Assembly: GCF_001735715.1 (NCBI RefSeq)
Contig: NZ_CP017259.1
Coordinates: forward strand, 496,001 to 560,000
Source of the DNA: Formosa sp. Hel3_A1_48
GTDB lineage: Bacteria; Bacteroidota; Bacteroidia; Flavobacteriales; Flavobacteriaceae
Length of the DNA: 64,000 nucleotides
Reading direction: 5' to 3'
The notes under the pieces were generated by a model. The model saw only the letters and a list, made by a program, of their open reading frames with translations. It was not told where the DNA came from and did no database searches. A program made the translations under genes and the position numbers. Of this stretch, positions 27,416-36,254 are shown piece by piece. How positions within the stretch are numbered: position 1 is the first letter of the stretch; every line of letters begins with the position of its first letter.

Positions 27416-27943
27416 ATGAAAAAAGAAGATTGTTTTTACCTCGGAAAAATCGTAAAAAAGTACAGCTTTAAAGGCGAAGTACTACTGAAACTTGACACAG
27501 ACCAACCCGAGCTTTACGAACACCTTGACGCCCTTTTTTTGGACATCAACAACAGTTTGATTCCTTATTTTGTTGACAAATCACAACTGCACAAATCCAA
27601 TCTGTTACGCTTAAAATTTGAAGATGTATCCTCAGAGATAGACGCAGAACAATTACTTAAAAAAGAAGTATACCTTCCCCTAGCCTTATTGCCAAAACTA
27701 GAAGGCAATACATTTTATTACCACGAAATTATTGGTTTTCATATCGTTGATGAAAATTTTGGCTCAGTTGGACTCATTTCAGGGGTTAATGACAGCAGCG
27801 CTCAAGTGCTTTTTGAAATAGACCGTAACGGTATAGAAATTTTAATTCCCTTAAATGACGATATCATTTCTAGTGTTGACCGTACTAATAAAACAGTCAC
27901 AGTAAACACACCACCGGGACTCATTGATTTATATCTCGAATAA
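27416..27943 (+). CDS. rimM: Ribosome maturation factor RimM
   Basis: A 175-residue RimM, which binds S19 and the 30S head and helps maturation of 16S rRNA. The N-terminal beta-barrel begins CFYLGKIVKKYSFKGEV. The C-terminal PRC-barrel half contains FYYHEIIGFHIVD and ends EILIPLNDDIISSVDR. The stop overlaps the ATG of the next gene by one base (TAATG), a translational coupling arrangement. ATG start at 27416. Confidence 0.95.
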   Translation: MKKEDCFYLGKIVKKYSFKGEVLLKLDTDQPELYEHLDALFLDINNSLIPYFVDKSQLHKSNLLRLKFEDVSSEIDAEQLLKKEVYLPLALLPKLEGNTFYYHEIIGFHIVDENFGSVGLISGVNDSSAQVLFEIDRNGIEILIPLNDDIISSVDRTNKTVTVNTPPGLIDLYLE

Positions 27944-28659
27944 TGGCCTTGGAAGCATTTGAATTCAAACAATTTAGTGTCGCACACGATCGGTGTGCAA
28001 TGAAAGTGGGTACAGATGCTGTTTTACTTGGTGCTTGGGCTTCTGTAGATCATCGGCCAAATGCAATTTTGGATATTGGTGCAGGATCGGGGATTTTAGC
28101 CCTTATGCTTGCGCAACGCAGTGCCGCAGAACTCATTGATGCGCTTGAAATTGATGCCTCAGCTTATGAGCAATGTGTAGCCAATTTTGAACAATCACCA
28201 TGGGGCGATCGTTTGTTTTGCTACCACGCTAGTCTAGAAGAATATACAGAAGAAATCGAAGACAAATACGATCTTATTGTATCGAATCCTCCATTTTACA
28301 CCAACCCTTTTCATACACAAAACGATGCGCGAAATAGAGCGCGTTTTGAACACGCTATGCCCTTTAAGCACCTTATCGCTTCGGTTGATAAATTACTGTT
28401 TGACGACGGTCAATTTTGTGTTATTGTCCCCTACAGTGCAGAAAAAACGTTTTGTAGTTTGGCCAAAGAGCAAGGGTTGTTTTGCCATAATATATTGTAT
28501 GTTCGTGGCGAAAAACAAGGAGAAATCAAGCGTTGCCTGATGGCCTTTTCATTTGAAAATCGACAAACGGACCGCCAAGAAATGTATCTTGAAGATGGTC
28601 GCCACAGCTATAGTGAGGCCTACAAAAGCATGACAAAAGAATTTTATTTAAAATTCTAA
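27943..28659 (+). CDS. trmN6: tRNA1(Val) (adenine(37)-N6)-methyltransferase family
   Basis: A 238-residue class I SAM methyltransferase: motif I ILDIGAGSGILAL and N-6-adenine catalytic motif SNPPFYTNP. The closest match from memory is the TrmN6/YfiC family, which makes m6A37 in tRNA-Val. The start overlaps the rimM stop (TAATG). The exact substrate is inferred from family membership only. Confidence 0.9.
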   Translation: MALEAFEFKQFSVAHDRCAMKVGTDAVLLGAWASVDHRPNAILDIGAGSGILALMLAQRSAAELIDALEIDASAYEQCVANFEQSPWGDRLFCYHASLEEYTEEIEDKYDLIVSNPPFYTNPFHTQNDARNRARFEHAMPFKHLIASVDKLLFDDGQFCVIVPYSAEKTFCSLAKEQGLFCHNILYVRGEKQGEIKRCLMAFSFENRQTDRQEMYLEDGRHSYSEAYKSMTKEFYLKF

Positions 28660-28748
28660 ACTAAATAAATTTATAAGTAAATTTGTTGTGTAGAAAATTG
28701 ATTTTTAGTTGTTTTTTCTATGAAATGATTACATAAAAAACTTTTTGT

Positions 28749-29927
28749 ATGAAACCAGACCTCTTTGAAGCACCCGATTATTACAATTTAGACGATTTAT
28801 TTAGCGAAGAACACAAGCTTGTTCGTGATGCTGCTCGAGAATGGGTTAAGCGAGATGTCTCACCCATTATTGAAACTTATGCGCAAAAAGCGGAATTTCC
28901 AAAACAAATTATCGGAGGATTAGCAGAAATTGGTGCCTTTGGGCCCTATATTCCAGAAACCTATGGAGGTGCAGGTCTAGATCAAATTTCATATGGACTG
29001 ATTATGCAAGAAATTGAACGTGGCGATTCTGGAGTTCGCAGTACCGCATCGGTGCAATCTTCATTGGTAATGTATCCAATTTGGAAGTATGGTAATGAAG
29101 AACAACGTCAAAAATATTTACCAAAACTCGCCTCAGGAGCATTTATGGGTGCTTTTGGACTTACTGAACCCAATCACGGAAGTAATCCTGGGGGTATGAC
29201 CACAAATTATAAAGATATGGGCGACCATTACTTGCTGAATGGTGCAAAACTATGGATCTCTAACGCTCCTTTTTGCGATGTTGCAGTGGTATGGGCAAAA
29301 AATGAAGAAGGCCGTATTCATGGGCTTATTGTTGAGCGGAGTATGGAAGGCTTTTCTACGCCAGAAACACACAACAAATGGTCGTTAAGAGCTAGTGCAA
29401 CTGGTGAGCTTATTTTTCAAGATGTTAAAGTTCCAAAAGGAAATTTATTACCTAACAAATCTGGATTAGGCGCACCGCTTGGTTGTTTGGATTCTGCGCG
29501 CTATGGCATTGCATGGGGTGCTATTGGTGCAGCAATGGATTGCTACGATACCGCTTTGCGTTATGCCAAAGAACGTGTTCAATTTGGAAAACCTATTGCA
29601 GGCTTTCAACTGCAACAGAAAAAATTGGCCGAAATGATTACTGAAATCACTAAAGCACAATTGTTGGCCTTCCGGTTGGGACAATTAAAAAATGAAGATA
29701 AAGCTACTTCGGCACAAATTTCTATGGCCAAAAGAAATAATGTAGATATGGCCTTAAAGGTTGCTCGTGAAGCCCGACAGATTCTTGGCGGAATGGGGAT
29801 CACAGGCGAATACAGTATTATGCGCCATATGATGAATTTAGAAAGTGTTGTGACTTACGAGGGTACACACGACATACACTTACTCATTACTGGACTTGAT
29901 ATAACAGGACTTAATGCGTTTAAATAA
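28749..29927 (+). CDS. gcdH: Acyl-CoA dehydrogenase, glutaryl-CoA type
   Basis: A 392-residue FAD flavoprotein. It has the acyl-CoA dehydrogenase core and the GCDH-type hallmarks: catalytic Glu371 in TYEGTHDIH, and the FGLTEPNHGSNPGG and NGAKLWISNAP motifs. It likely oxidises and decarboxylates glutaryl-CoA to crotonyl-CoA in Lys/Trp degradation. No other genes of that pathway are nearby. Its last 14 bases overlap the start of the SGNH lipoprotein gene. A TAAATTTG box lies at 28678-28685, 64 bp upstream of the ATG. Confidence 0.93.
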   Translation: MKPDLFEAPDYYNLDDLFSEEHKLVRDAAREWVKRDVSPIIETYAQKAEFPKQIIGGLAEIGAFGPYIPETYGGAGLDQISYGLIMQEIERGDSGVRSTASVQSSLVMYPIWKYGNEEQRQKYLPKLASGAFMGAFGLTEPNHGSNPGGMTTNYKDMGDHYLLNGAKLWISNAPFCDVAVVWAKNEEGRIHGLIVERSMEGFSTPETHNKWSLRASATGELIFQDVKVPKGNLLPNKSGLGAPLGCLDSARYGIAWGAIGAAMDCYDTALRYAKERVQFGKPIAGFQLQQKKLAEMITEITKAQLLAFRLGQLKNEDKATSAQISMAKRNNVDMALKVAREARQILGGMGITGEYSIMRHMMNLESVVTYEGTHDIHLLITGLDITGLNAFK

Positions 29928-30693
29928 TAAACTTCTCGTATTGTTTTTTGGACTGTCATTTATTTTGAACATGTCTGTCCTAAGCTGCAATACAAAAGCT
30001 GAAATACCATATGTTGCCCCTTATGCTGGAGGTGAAGACGAAGAAGAGGAAGAAGAGGAAGAAGAACAGGACGATGAAGTACCGCGCACATTCAAATTAT
30101 TATCCTTAGGCGATAGCTATACCATTGGGCAGAGTGTGTGTATAAGTTGTCGTTTTCCAGAACAACTCAAAGACAGCTTAATTGAAAACTTTAACAGTCA
30201 GGATATTTTTTCTTTGGAAATCATCGCGCAAACGGGTTGGACAACTACAAATTTAAAATCTGCCATAGCAAGCGCTAATCCAACAGCAGATTTTGACTTG
30301 GTAACTTTACTCATAGGAGTCAATAATCAATATCAAAATAAACCTTTTTCATTATATCAAACAGAGTTTATTGAGTTAGTGGATACCGCTATTTCTCTGG
30401 TAGGTGGCGAAGCATCAAACCTCATTGTCGTTTCCATTCCCGACTACGCCTACACACCATTTGGACAAAATTCAAACTCCGAAACCATTTCAGCAGAGCT
30501 AGAGACCTACAACAATTACGCACAAAATTATTGCAACACCAACGGGTTGACTTATGTTTATATCACAGACATTACTCAACAAGGGCTCAATAATCCTGAC
30601 TTGGTTGCTTCAGATAACCTACACCCTTCTAGCTTGGCGTACTCCAAATTTGTTGAGCGCATACTCCCATTTGCTATAGAAAAAATTGAATAA
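29914..30693 (+). CDS. SGNH/GDSL-hydrolase lipoprotein with poly-Glu linker
   Basis: A 259-residue protein. The lipobox is VLSC (Cys25). Residues 41-51 form an almost pure Glu run (EDEEEEEEEEE), a spacer between membrane anchor and domain. GDSYTIG holds nucleophile Ser68, block III is LIGVNN, and the block V pair is DNLH (Asp234, His237). SGNH hydrolases are esterases or lipases; the substrate is unknown. It overlaps gcdH by 14 bp and is probably co-transcribed. Confidence 0.88.
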   Translation: MRLNNKLLVLFFGLSFILNMSVLSCNTKAEIPYVAPYAGGEDEEEEEEEEEQDDEVPRTFKLLSLGDSYTIGQSVCISCRFPEQLKDSLIENFNSQDIFSLEIIAQTGWTTTNLKSAIASANPTADFDLVTLLIGVNNQYQNKPFSLYQTEFIELVDTAISLVGGEASNLIVVSIPDYAYTPFGQNSNSETISAELETYNNYAQNYCNTNGLTYVYITDITQQGLNNPDLVASDNLHPSSLAYSKFVERILPFAIEKIE

Positions 30694-30695
30694 AT

Positions 30696-31031
30696 TTACT
30701 CTTCCGGAGCCAATTCAATTTCCAATCCTTCTAACTCAGGAAAGACTTGAATTTGACAACCTAATCGACTATTTGGCTTGACGTGAAACGCCTCGCTAAG
30801 CATGGCCTCTTCATCATCTGATTTATCAACTAAATCGTGTGTACTGTGGATATAACATTGGCAGGAAGCACACATGGCCATACCACCACAAACGCCAATA
30901 GTCCCTTCTGGAGCAAGTTCGTACATGCGCACAACTTCCATCAAATTCAGAGCCATATCAGTGGGCGCCTCAACAGCATGAGTTGTTCCATTGCGGTCTG
31001 TAATTTTTATGTGAATATCTGAAGACATCAA
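30696..31031 (-). CDS. 2Fe-2S ferredoxin (adrenodoxin/[2Fe-2S] plant-type fold)
   Basis: A 111-residue ferredoxin. The cluster ligands are Cys48, Cys54, Cys57 (C-x5-C-x2-C) and Cys92 (LGCQIQV). Cys59 is an extra cysteine next to the cluster loop. The spacing resembles adrenodoxin/Isc ferredoxins. It sits downstream of the ferredoxin reductase with a 4-bp overlap, so it is its likely partner. Role in Fe-S assembly or biosynthesis is inferred from context. Confidence 0.93.
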   Translation of the reverse strand: MMSSDIHIKITDRNGTTHAVEAPTDMALNLMEVVRMYELAPEGTIGVCGGMAMCASCQCYIHSTHDLVDKSDDEEAMLSEAFHVKPNSRLGCQIQVFPELEGLEIELAPEE

Positions 31032-32083
31032 TTAATTGATTTTACAACACTCTTGGGCGCTTCTTTGCGAGTTCCATCAAAGCCATTAATACCACTTACA
31101 GTTGTGTATTTAAGCACAAGACGCTTTCCTGGATTGATGATTTTGTAAGCTGCCTGGCACATCAGTGTGGCTTCGTGAAAACCGCATAAAATCAATTTCA
31201 ATTTTCCGGGATAGGTATTCACATCTCCAATGGCGAAAACCCCTGGAATATTGGTCTGATAATCTAATGCATTATTTACTTTAATGGCATTTTTTTCGAT
31301 TTCTAATCCCCAATTGGCAATTGGCCCCAGTTTAGGGGATAGCCCAAACAGTGGAATAAACGCATCTGTTTTGATACGTTGTGGTGCTTCATCTGTTTTT
31401 GTGACTTCTATAAATTCTAAACAATCAGCACCAAAAAGACCCGTAACCTCAGCAGGCGTAATCAAATTAATAACCCCATTGTTTTTAAGTTCCTGCACTT
31501 TGTCAACAGAATCTAAAGCGCCCCTAAATTCTGTTCTTCTATGAATCAATGTAACTTCTTTAGCAACGGCACTTAAAAAAATTGACCAGTCCAATGCGGA
31601 ATCCCCTCCACCTGCAATAACCACACGCTTATCGCGATAAACTTCGGGATCTTTAATCATGTAAGACACCCCTTTATCTTCAAAATTTTCAATATTTTCT
31701 AGGGCTGGCTTTCGTGGTTCAAAACTCCCTAATCCTCCTGCAATTGCGACGACAGGCGCACAATGCTGTGTCCCTTTGTTGGTTGTTACAACGAAAGTTC
31801 CATCGCTTTGCTTTTCAATAGTTTCTGCACGCTCACCAAGGGTGAGACCAGGTTCAAATTGTTTAGATTGCTCTAATAATTTTTCTGTAAGTTCGCCAGC
31901 TAAAATTTCTGGATAGGCTGGAATATCGTAGATTGGTTTTTTGGGATAAATTTCAGAACATTGGCCACCGGGCTGAGGCAGTGCATCTATTAGGTGGCAT
32001 TTAAGCTTGAGCAATCCTGCTTCAAAGACAGCAAATAGCCCTGTTGGCCCTGCGCCAATAATAAGAATATCTGTTTTGATCAT
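31028..32083 (-). CDS. Ferredoxin--NADP+ reductase, thioredoxin-reductase-like
   Basis: A 351-residue FAD/NAD(P) oxidoreductase. FAD-binding IIGAGPTGLFAVFEAG lies near the N-terminus and NAD(P)-binding VVIAGGGDSALDW near the middle. It lacks a CxxC redox motif, which fits the thioredoxin-reductase-like FNR type rather than thioredoxin reductase. The ATG at 32083 is chosen; the upstream TTG at 32095 lies inside the NifU-like gene. Together with the ferredoxin it could supply electrons to the neighbouring Fe-S genes. Confidence 0.9.
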   Translation of the reverse strand: MIKTDILIIGAGPTGLFAVFEAGLLKLKCHLIDALPQPGGQCSEIYPKKPIYDIPAYPEILAGELTEKLLEQSKQFEPGLTLGERAETIEKQSDGTFVVTTNKGTQHCAPVVAIAGGLGSFEPRKPALENIENFEDKGVSYMIKDPEVYRDKRVVIAGGGDSALDWSIFLSAVAKEVTLIHRRTEFRGALDSVDKVQELKNNGVINLITPAEVTGLFGADCLEFIEVTKTDEAPQRIKTDAFIPLFGLSPKLGPIANWGLEIEKNAIKVNNALDYQTNIPGVFAIGDVNTYPGKLKLILCGFHEATLMCQAAYKIINPGKRLVLKYTTVSGINGFDGTRKEAPKSVVKSIN

Positions 32084-32084
32084 C

Positions 32085-32333
32085 CTAAGCTTCAATATTG
32101 ATTACAGATTGAATTTGAGGCGCATATTTTTTAATGGTCATCTCTACACCAGACTTTAAAGTCATTTGATTGACACTACACGAAGAGCACGCGCCAATGA
32201 GTTGAACTTTGACCACCTCATCATTTTCTATGGCAATGAGGTTAATATTCCCTCCATCATTTTGAAGAAATGGACGAATTTCATCCAATGCTTTCTCTAC
32301 ATTTTTTTGCAATTCTTCTGTACTCATAATCAT
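32085..32333 (-). CDS. NifU-like C-terminal (Nfu) scaffold protein
   Basis: An 82-residue Nfu domain. The CxxC cluster site is GACSSCSVNQMTLK (Cys49, Cys52). Such proteins carry or transfer [4Fe-4S] clusters. It is preceded by mrp (6 bp gap) and followed by the ferredoxin reductase (stop and start 1 bp apart). Two in-frame ATGs (32333 and 32327) are possible. Confidence 0.93.
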   Translation of the reverse strand: MIMSTEELQKNVEKALDEIRPFLQNDGGNINLIAIENDEVVKVQLIGACSSCSVNQMTLKSGVEMTIKKYAPQIQSVINIEA

Positions 32334-32339
32334 TTTTAT

Positions 32340-33473
32340 TTAATTTTTTACAGCACTACAACCCGCCATTGTTGTAATTTTTATGGCTTCTGTTGGTGGT
32401 AAACTTTTGTTACGCCTAACAACCTCTTGAACTACATTTTGAGTGATTTCTCTAAATGAAGACTCTAATGGCGTATTGGATTGCATGGCTGCCGGGCGAC
32501 CAAAATCGCCGGCTTCTCGAATACTTTGTACAATGGGAATCTCGCCCAAAAATGAAACCTCAAGATCACTTGCTAGATGTCTTGCTCCTTCTTGACCGAA
32601 AATATAGTATTTGTGGTCTGGTAATTCCTCAGGTACAAAATAGGCCATATTTTCAATGATGCCCAATACTGGTACATTGATGCTTTCTTGTTGGAACATA
32701 GCTACTCCCTTTTTAGCATCAGCAAGTGCAACATTTTGTGGAGTACTGACAACCACAGCTCCAGTAATGGGTAAAGACTGCATGATACTCAAGTGAATGT
32801 CTCCTGTTCCTGGTGGTAAATCAATCAATAAAAAATCTAATTCACCCCAAGCAGCATCAAAAATCATTTGATTTAGTGCTTTAGCAGCCATAGGACCACG
32901 CCAAACTACAGCTTGATTTGGTTTGGTAAAAAATCCAATCGAAAGTATTTTGACTCCATAATTTTCGACAGGTTGCATTTTAGAAGCACCATTGACTTGT
33001 ACGGCCAATGGTCGTTCTAGCGCAACATCAAACATCAAAGGAATAGAAGGACCATAAATATCGGCATCTAAAACACCAACCTTAAAACCCATTTTAGCCA
33101 ATGTAACGGCCATATTCGAAGTAATTGTAGACTTGCCAACTCCGCCTTTACCAGACGCTATTGCGATGATGTGTTTGATCCCAGGGATGGGTTTACCCTT
33201 GATTTCATTTTTTGGCGCTTTATTCGCTTCAACTTTCACATTGACTTGGATTTTGGCTTTGGAATATACCAACTCATGAATGGTTTTCATGATGTCCACT
33301 TCGGTACGCTTTTTGGCCTGAAGGCTAGGATTGGAAATCGTGATATCTACAACGACTTCATCACCAAAAACAACAATGTTTTTAACCGCCTGACTTTCAA
33401 TCATATTCTTACCTTCTCCTGGTACAGTAAGGGTCTTCAACGCGTTTTGTATGTCTTGTTTTGTAAATTTCAA
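32340..33473 (-). CDS. mrp: Mrp/NBP35-family ATPase (Fe-S cluster carrier type) lacking CxxC
   Basis: A 377-residue protein: an N-terminal MIP18/DUF59 domain (~1-85), then a deviant Walker A GKGGVGKST (108-116), then the Mrp ATPase fold with DADIYGPSIP and DLPPGTGD. In E. coli ApbC and yeast Nbp35 a CxxC follows IIENMxxx. Here the segment reads IIENMAYFVPEELPDHKYY with no Cys. The start is TTG at 33473, giving MKFTKQDIQ, which fits the usual N-terminus. First gene of the mrp-nfu-FNR-fdx block. Confidence 0.93.
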   Translation of the reverse strand: MKFTKQDIQNALKTLTVPGEGKNMIESQAVKNIVVFGDEVVVDITISNPSLQAKKRTEVDIMKTIHELVYSKAKIQVNVKVEANKAPKNEIKGKPIPGIKHIIAIASGKGGVGKSTITSNMAVTLAKMGFKVGVLDADIYGPSIPLMFDVALERPLAVQVNGASKMQPVENYGVKILSIGFFTKPNQAVVWRGPMAAKALNQMIFDAAWGELDFLLIDLPPGTGDIHLSIMQSLPITGAVVVSTPQNVALADAKKGVAMFQQESINVPVLGIIENMAYFVPEELPDHKYYIFGQEGARHLASDLEVSFLGEIPIVQSIREAGDFGRPAAMQSNTPLESSFREITQNVVQEVVRRNKSLPPTEAIKITTMAGCSAVKN

Positions 33474-33530
33474 CCTGGATAATTTAGACTTATTCTAAAG
33501 GACAAATATACGCTTGATTTGTCAAAAAAA

Positions 33531-33857
33531 CTAAAGTTCTTTTGATGGATCCCAAAATACAATTTCAAAATTTTGAATTTGGTTATTTTTGACTTCAATT
33601 CCTTCATTTTCTAAAAGTTGCTGCATCAAATTTATGCCCTCAAAATGATGTTTGCCTGTGAGCAATCCGGTTCTGTTGACCACTCGGTGCGCGGGAACGT
33701 CTTTTGCGTGAGACGCGGTCATTGCATAGCCCACGGCTCTTGCGCTTTGTGGCGAAGCCAAATGGCGTGCAATGGCTCCATAAGTTGTGACACGCCCATA
33801 TGGAATTTGACGTGCTACTGTATAACATTTTTCAAAAAAACTAAAAGATTCCGACAT
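33531..33857 (-). CDS. Alkyltransferase-like protein (ATL), MGMT family
   Basis: A 108-residue protein with the MGMT DNA-binding HTH (GRVTTYGAIARHL) and the active-site region PAHRVV. The reactive Cys of O6-alkylguanine transferases (PCHR) is Ala56 here, so it cannot transfer alkyl groups. ATLs instead bind O6-alkylguanine and hand it to nucleotide excision repair. Ala replaces the Trp seen in some better-known ATLs. ATG at 33857; the adjacent LysE gene ends 1 bp away. Confidence 0.9.
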   Translation of the reverse strand: MSESFSFFEKCYTVARQIPYGRVTTYGAIARHLASPQSARAVGYAMTASHAKDVPAHRVVNRTGLLTGKHHFEGINLMQQLLENEGIEVKNNQIQNFEIVFWDPSKEL

Positions 33858-33858
33858 C

Positions 33859-34485
33859 TTAATTCTGCCTTAGAAGATTAATCAAAGTGGCAATTGCCAC
33901 GACTAAAGTGATAACACCAATGCAATAGTTCATGTTTTTTGGACTGGCTATTTTTGTGTTTTTCAGAGTGTCAAAAAACAAAATATAAACATACAAGGCC
34001 ATAAATGTTCCCATGACTGCACCAGAGACATAGGTTCCAATAGTTGTAGCTTCTAAACTCATCCAACCATAAGACAGCAGCGTAGTGACTACATAGGCCT
34101 GAAAAGGAATGGGGAAAATATTCAGTGCAGACATAAATATTCCTTGAAAAAAACGGCTTTGTTTACTTCTTACAGGGTGTTCTATTGCCAAGGTAGACGA
34201 TTTTGCCGTGTTGAAAAAATAGGCTGAAACCAACAAAAAAATGACAAAGGCCACCCGCTTCAAAATAACCGTAATCTCAGGATGAAGGTTAAGATATTTA
34301 GCAAAAACTACACCGATATAAACTTGAATAGCTACAACAACACATACCCCAAAAGAAAACATAAAACTTCTGTTATGCCCTTCATTCAAACTGATTTTAG
34401 CAGCAGACACATTGAGCATTCCTGGGGGAATAACTCCAATAAAAGAAATCAAGAGACTGATGAAAAAAATTAGTGTATTACTCAA
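33859..34485 (-). CDS. LysE-family transporter
   Basis: A 208-residue membrane protein with about six helices and the LysE/RhtB signature near the N-terminus (GVIPPGMLNVSAAKISL). The family exports amino acids; the substrate is unknown. The start is TTG at 34485, 3 bp after the trmB stop; it keeps the first helix intact. It probably belongs to the leftward trmB-lysE-ATL unit. Confidence 0.88.
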   Translation of the reverse strand: MSNTLIFFISLLISFIGVIPPGMLNVSAAKISLNEGHNRSFMFSFGVCVVVAIQVYIGVVFAKYLNLHPEITVILKRVAFVIFLLVSAYFFNTAKSSTLAIEHPVRSKQSRFFQGIFMSALNIFPIPFQAYVVTTLLSYGWMSLEATTIGTYVSGAVMGTFMALYVYILFFDTLKNTKIASPKNMNYCIGVITLVVAIATLINLLRQN

Positions 34486-34488
34486 AAT

Positions 34489-35163
34489 TTAATTGATTTT
34501 GAATCTAATATAAGTAATTGCTTTGTTTTTTTCTAAATACGTGGTTTCATAAAAGGTTTGAATGCCAGTAACTTCGTCTGGACTTCCTTCTTGATGATAC
34601 ACATCGTGGTTGGCATATTGCACCTCATGGCCTCGGCCATGCAACAACCCAAGGGTGTAGCCATGCATAAACTCACTATCTGTTTTGAGGTGAACAACGC
34701 CAGTATCGTTTAGGATATGTTTGTAACGTTTCAAAAACGCATCGTTGGTCAGACGGTGTTTGGTACGTTTGTACTTGATTTGTGGGTCGGGAAAAGTAAT
34801 CCAAATTTCAGCAACTTCATTTTCAGCAAACAAATGTTCTATCAGTTCAATTTGTGCCCGAATAAAAGCTACATTAGGGAGTTGATCTTCTATTGCTGTT
34901 TTGGCACCACGCCAAAAACGCGCACCTTTGATGTCAATCCCAATAAAATTTTTGTGGGGATAACGCTTGGCTAGACCGACAGTGTATTCACCCTTTCCAC
35001 AGCCCAGTTCCAAAACTAATGGATTGTTGTTTTTAAAAAAATCCGCACCCCATTTTCCTTTAAATGGAAATATAGCATCCACAAGATCCGCACGTTTGGG
35101 CTGAAGTACATTGTGAAATGTTTCATTTTCTCGAAATCTTTTGAGTTTATTTTTGCTTCCCAC
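34489..35163 (-). CDS. trmB: tRNA (guanine-N7-)-methyltransferase
   Basis: A 224-residue TrmB, making m7G46 in tRNA. SAM-binding ELGCGKGEYTVGLA and the catalytic/family motif WITFPDPQIKYKRTKHRL are visible, the latter being diagnostic. The start is GTG at 35163 (GTG GGA AGC). It is the first gene of a likely trmB-lysE-ATL operon. Confidence 0.95.
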   Translation of the reverse strand: MGSKNKLKRFRENETFHNVLQPKRADLVDAIFPFKGKWGADFFKNNNPLVLELGCGKGEYTVGLAKRYPHKNFIGIDIKGARFWRGAKTAIEDQLPNVAFIRAQIELIEHLFAENEVAEIWITFPDPQIKYKRTKHRLTNDAFLKRYKHILNDTGVVHLKTDSEFMHGYTLGLLHGRGHEVQYANHDVYHQEGSPDEVTGIQTFYETTYLEKNKAITYIRFKIN

Positions 35164-35204
35164 TGATGATAATTTTGAGCAAAAATAGGAAAATTACAAT
35201 GAAG

Positions 35205-36254
35205 TTATTCCTGTTTTTGGAGGGTAAATGAAAACTCACTTCCTATACCGTACTTGCTTTCAATAAAGATTTTCTCCTCATGTGCTTCAATAATGTGTTT
35301 TACAATAGCGAGTCCAAGTCCGGAACCTCCTTCGCTACGAGCACCACTTTTATCAACTCTATAAAACCGCTCAAAAAGACGTGGAATATGTTCTTCCTCT
35401 ATGCCTTCGCCATTGTCGGTAATGCGTACCACGACTTTGTCTTTGTTTAATGATTCTACATTAACTTCTGTGGTACCATTGTTATGGCCGTATTTAATAG
35501 AATTGACCAAAAGATTGGAGACTACTTGTTGAATCCGTTCCATATCGGCATGGACATATACTGAGCAGGTCGAAAGTTCGTCCAATGAAAGCGTGATGTT
35601 TTTCTTTTTGGCTTTCATTTCCAATTGTTCAAAGACATTATTTATCAATTCTAAGATATCAAAATTTGTTTTTTCCAATTTGGCATCACCAAATTCTATC
35701 TTAGTGATCATATCCAAATCTTTCACAATATAGATTAAGCGATCGACGCCTTTATCGGCTCTCTTTAAATACTTTTCCAATACCTCTGAATCCTCCATTG
35801 CCCCATCCAACAATGTAGCAATATAGCCTTGCACCGTAAATAAAGGCGTTTTGAGTTCATGGGCTACATTACCCACAAACTCCTTTCGGAATTCTTCGCG
35901 CGCACGAAAAGACTCTAACTCCATTTTTTTTAGTCGTGTGTATTTGCTAAGTTCTTTAGATAAAAAATCTAAATCCGTAGAAAGGGGTACACTGTTCACT
36001 GGCCCAGTCTCAGATTCTAAAAAGATGACATCATTGTAAATTTTTTCAATTCTTTTGAAGATATAACGATCGACGCGGTATTGAATCAGAATAAAAGACA
36101 GTACAAAACAAAAGAGTGAACTTAGAATAATGAGTTTTCCGTTGAACTGATCAATGTAAAACAAAAAAACACTCAGAAAGAGTGTAAGAAAAAACGTCAA
36201 AAGCAGCGCTGTAGTGCCTGCAAATTTATAGGTTTTTTTCAGTGATGAACTCAT
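35205..36254 (-). CDS. Sensor histidine kinase, PhoR-like
   Basis: A 349-residue membrane kinase. Two N-terminal helices (residues ~10-32 and 38-58) are followed directly by a dimerisation/H-box helix (AHELKTPL, His132) and an ATPase domain (NLLVNSIKYG N-box, DNGEGIEEEHIPRLFERF G1/F, GSGLGLAIVKHI G2). No large periplasmic sensor or PAS domain is visible, as in many PhoR proteins of this phylum. The 4-bp overlap with the response regulator shows they are translated as a pair. Confidence 0.93.
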   Translation of the reverse strand: MSSSLKKTYKFAGTTALLLTFFLTLFLSVFLFYIDQFNGKLIILSSLFCFVLSFILIQYRVDRYIFKRIEKIYNDVIFLESETGPVNSVPLSTDLDFLSKELSKYTRLKKMELESFRAREEFRKEFVGNVAHELKTPLFTVQGYIATLLDGAMEDSEVLEKYLKRADKGVDRLIYIVKDLDMITKIEFGDAKLEKTNFDILELINNVFEQLEMKAKKKNITLSLDELSTCSVYVHADMERIQQVVSNLLVNSIKYGHNNGTTEVNVESLNKDKVVVRITDNGEGIEEEHIPRLFERFYRVDKSGARSEGGSGLGLAIVKHIIEAHEEKIFIESKYGIGSEFSFTLQKQE

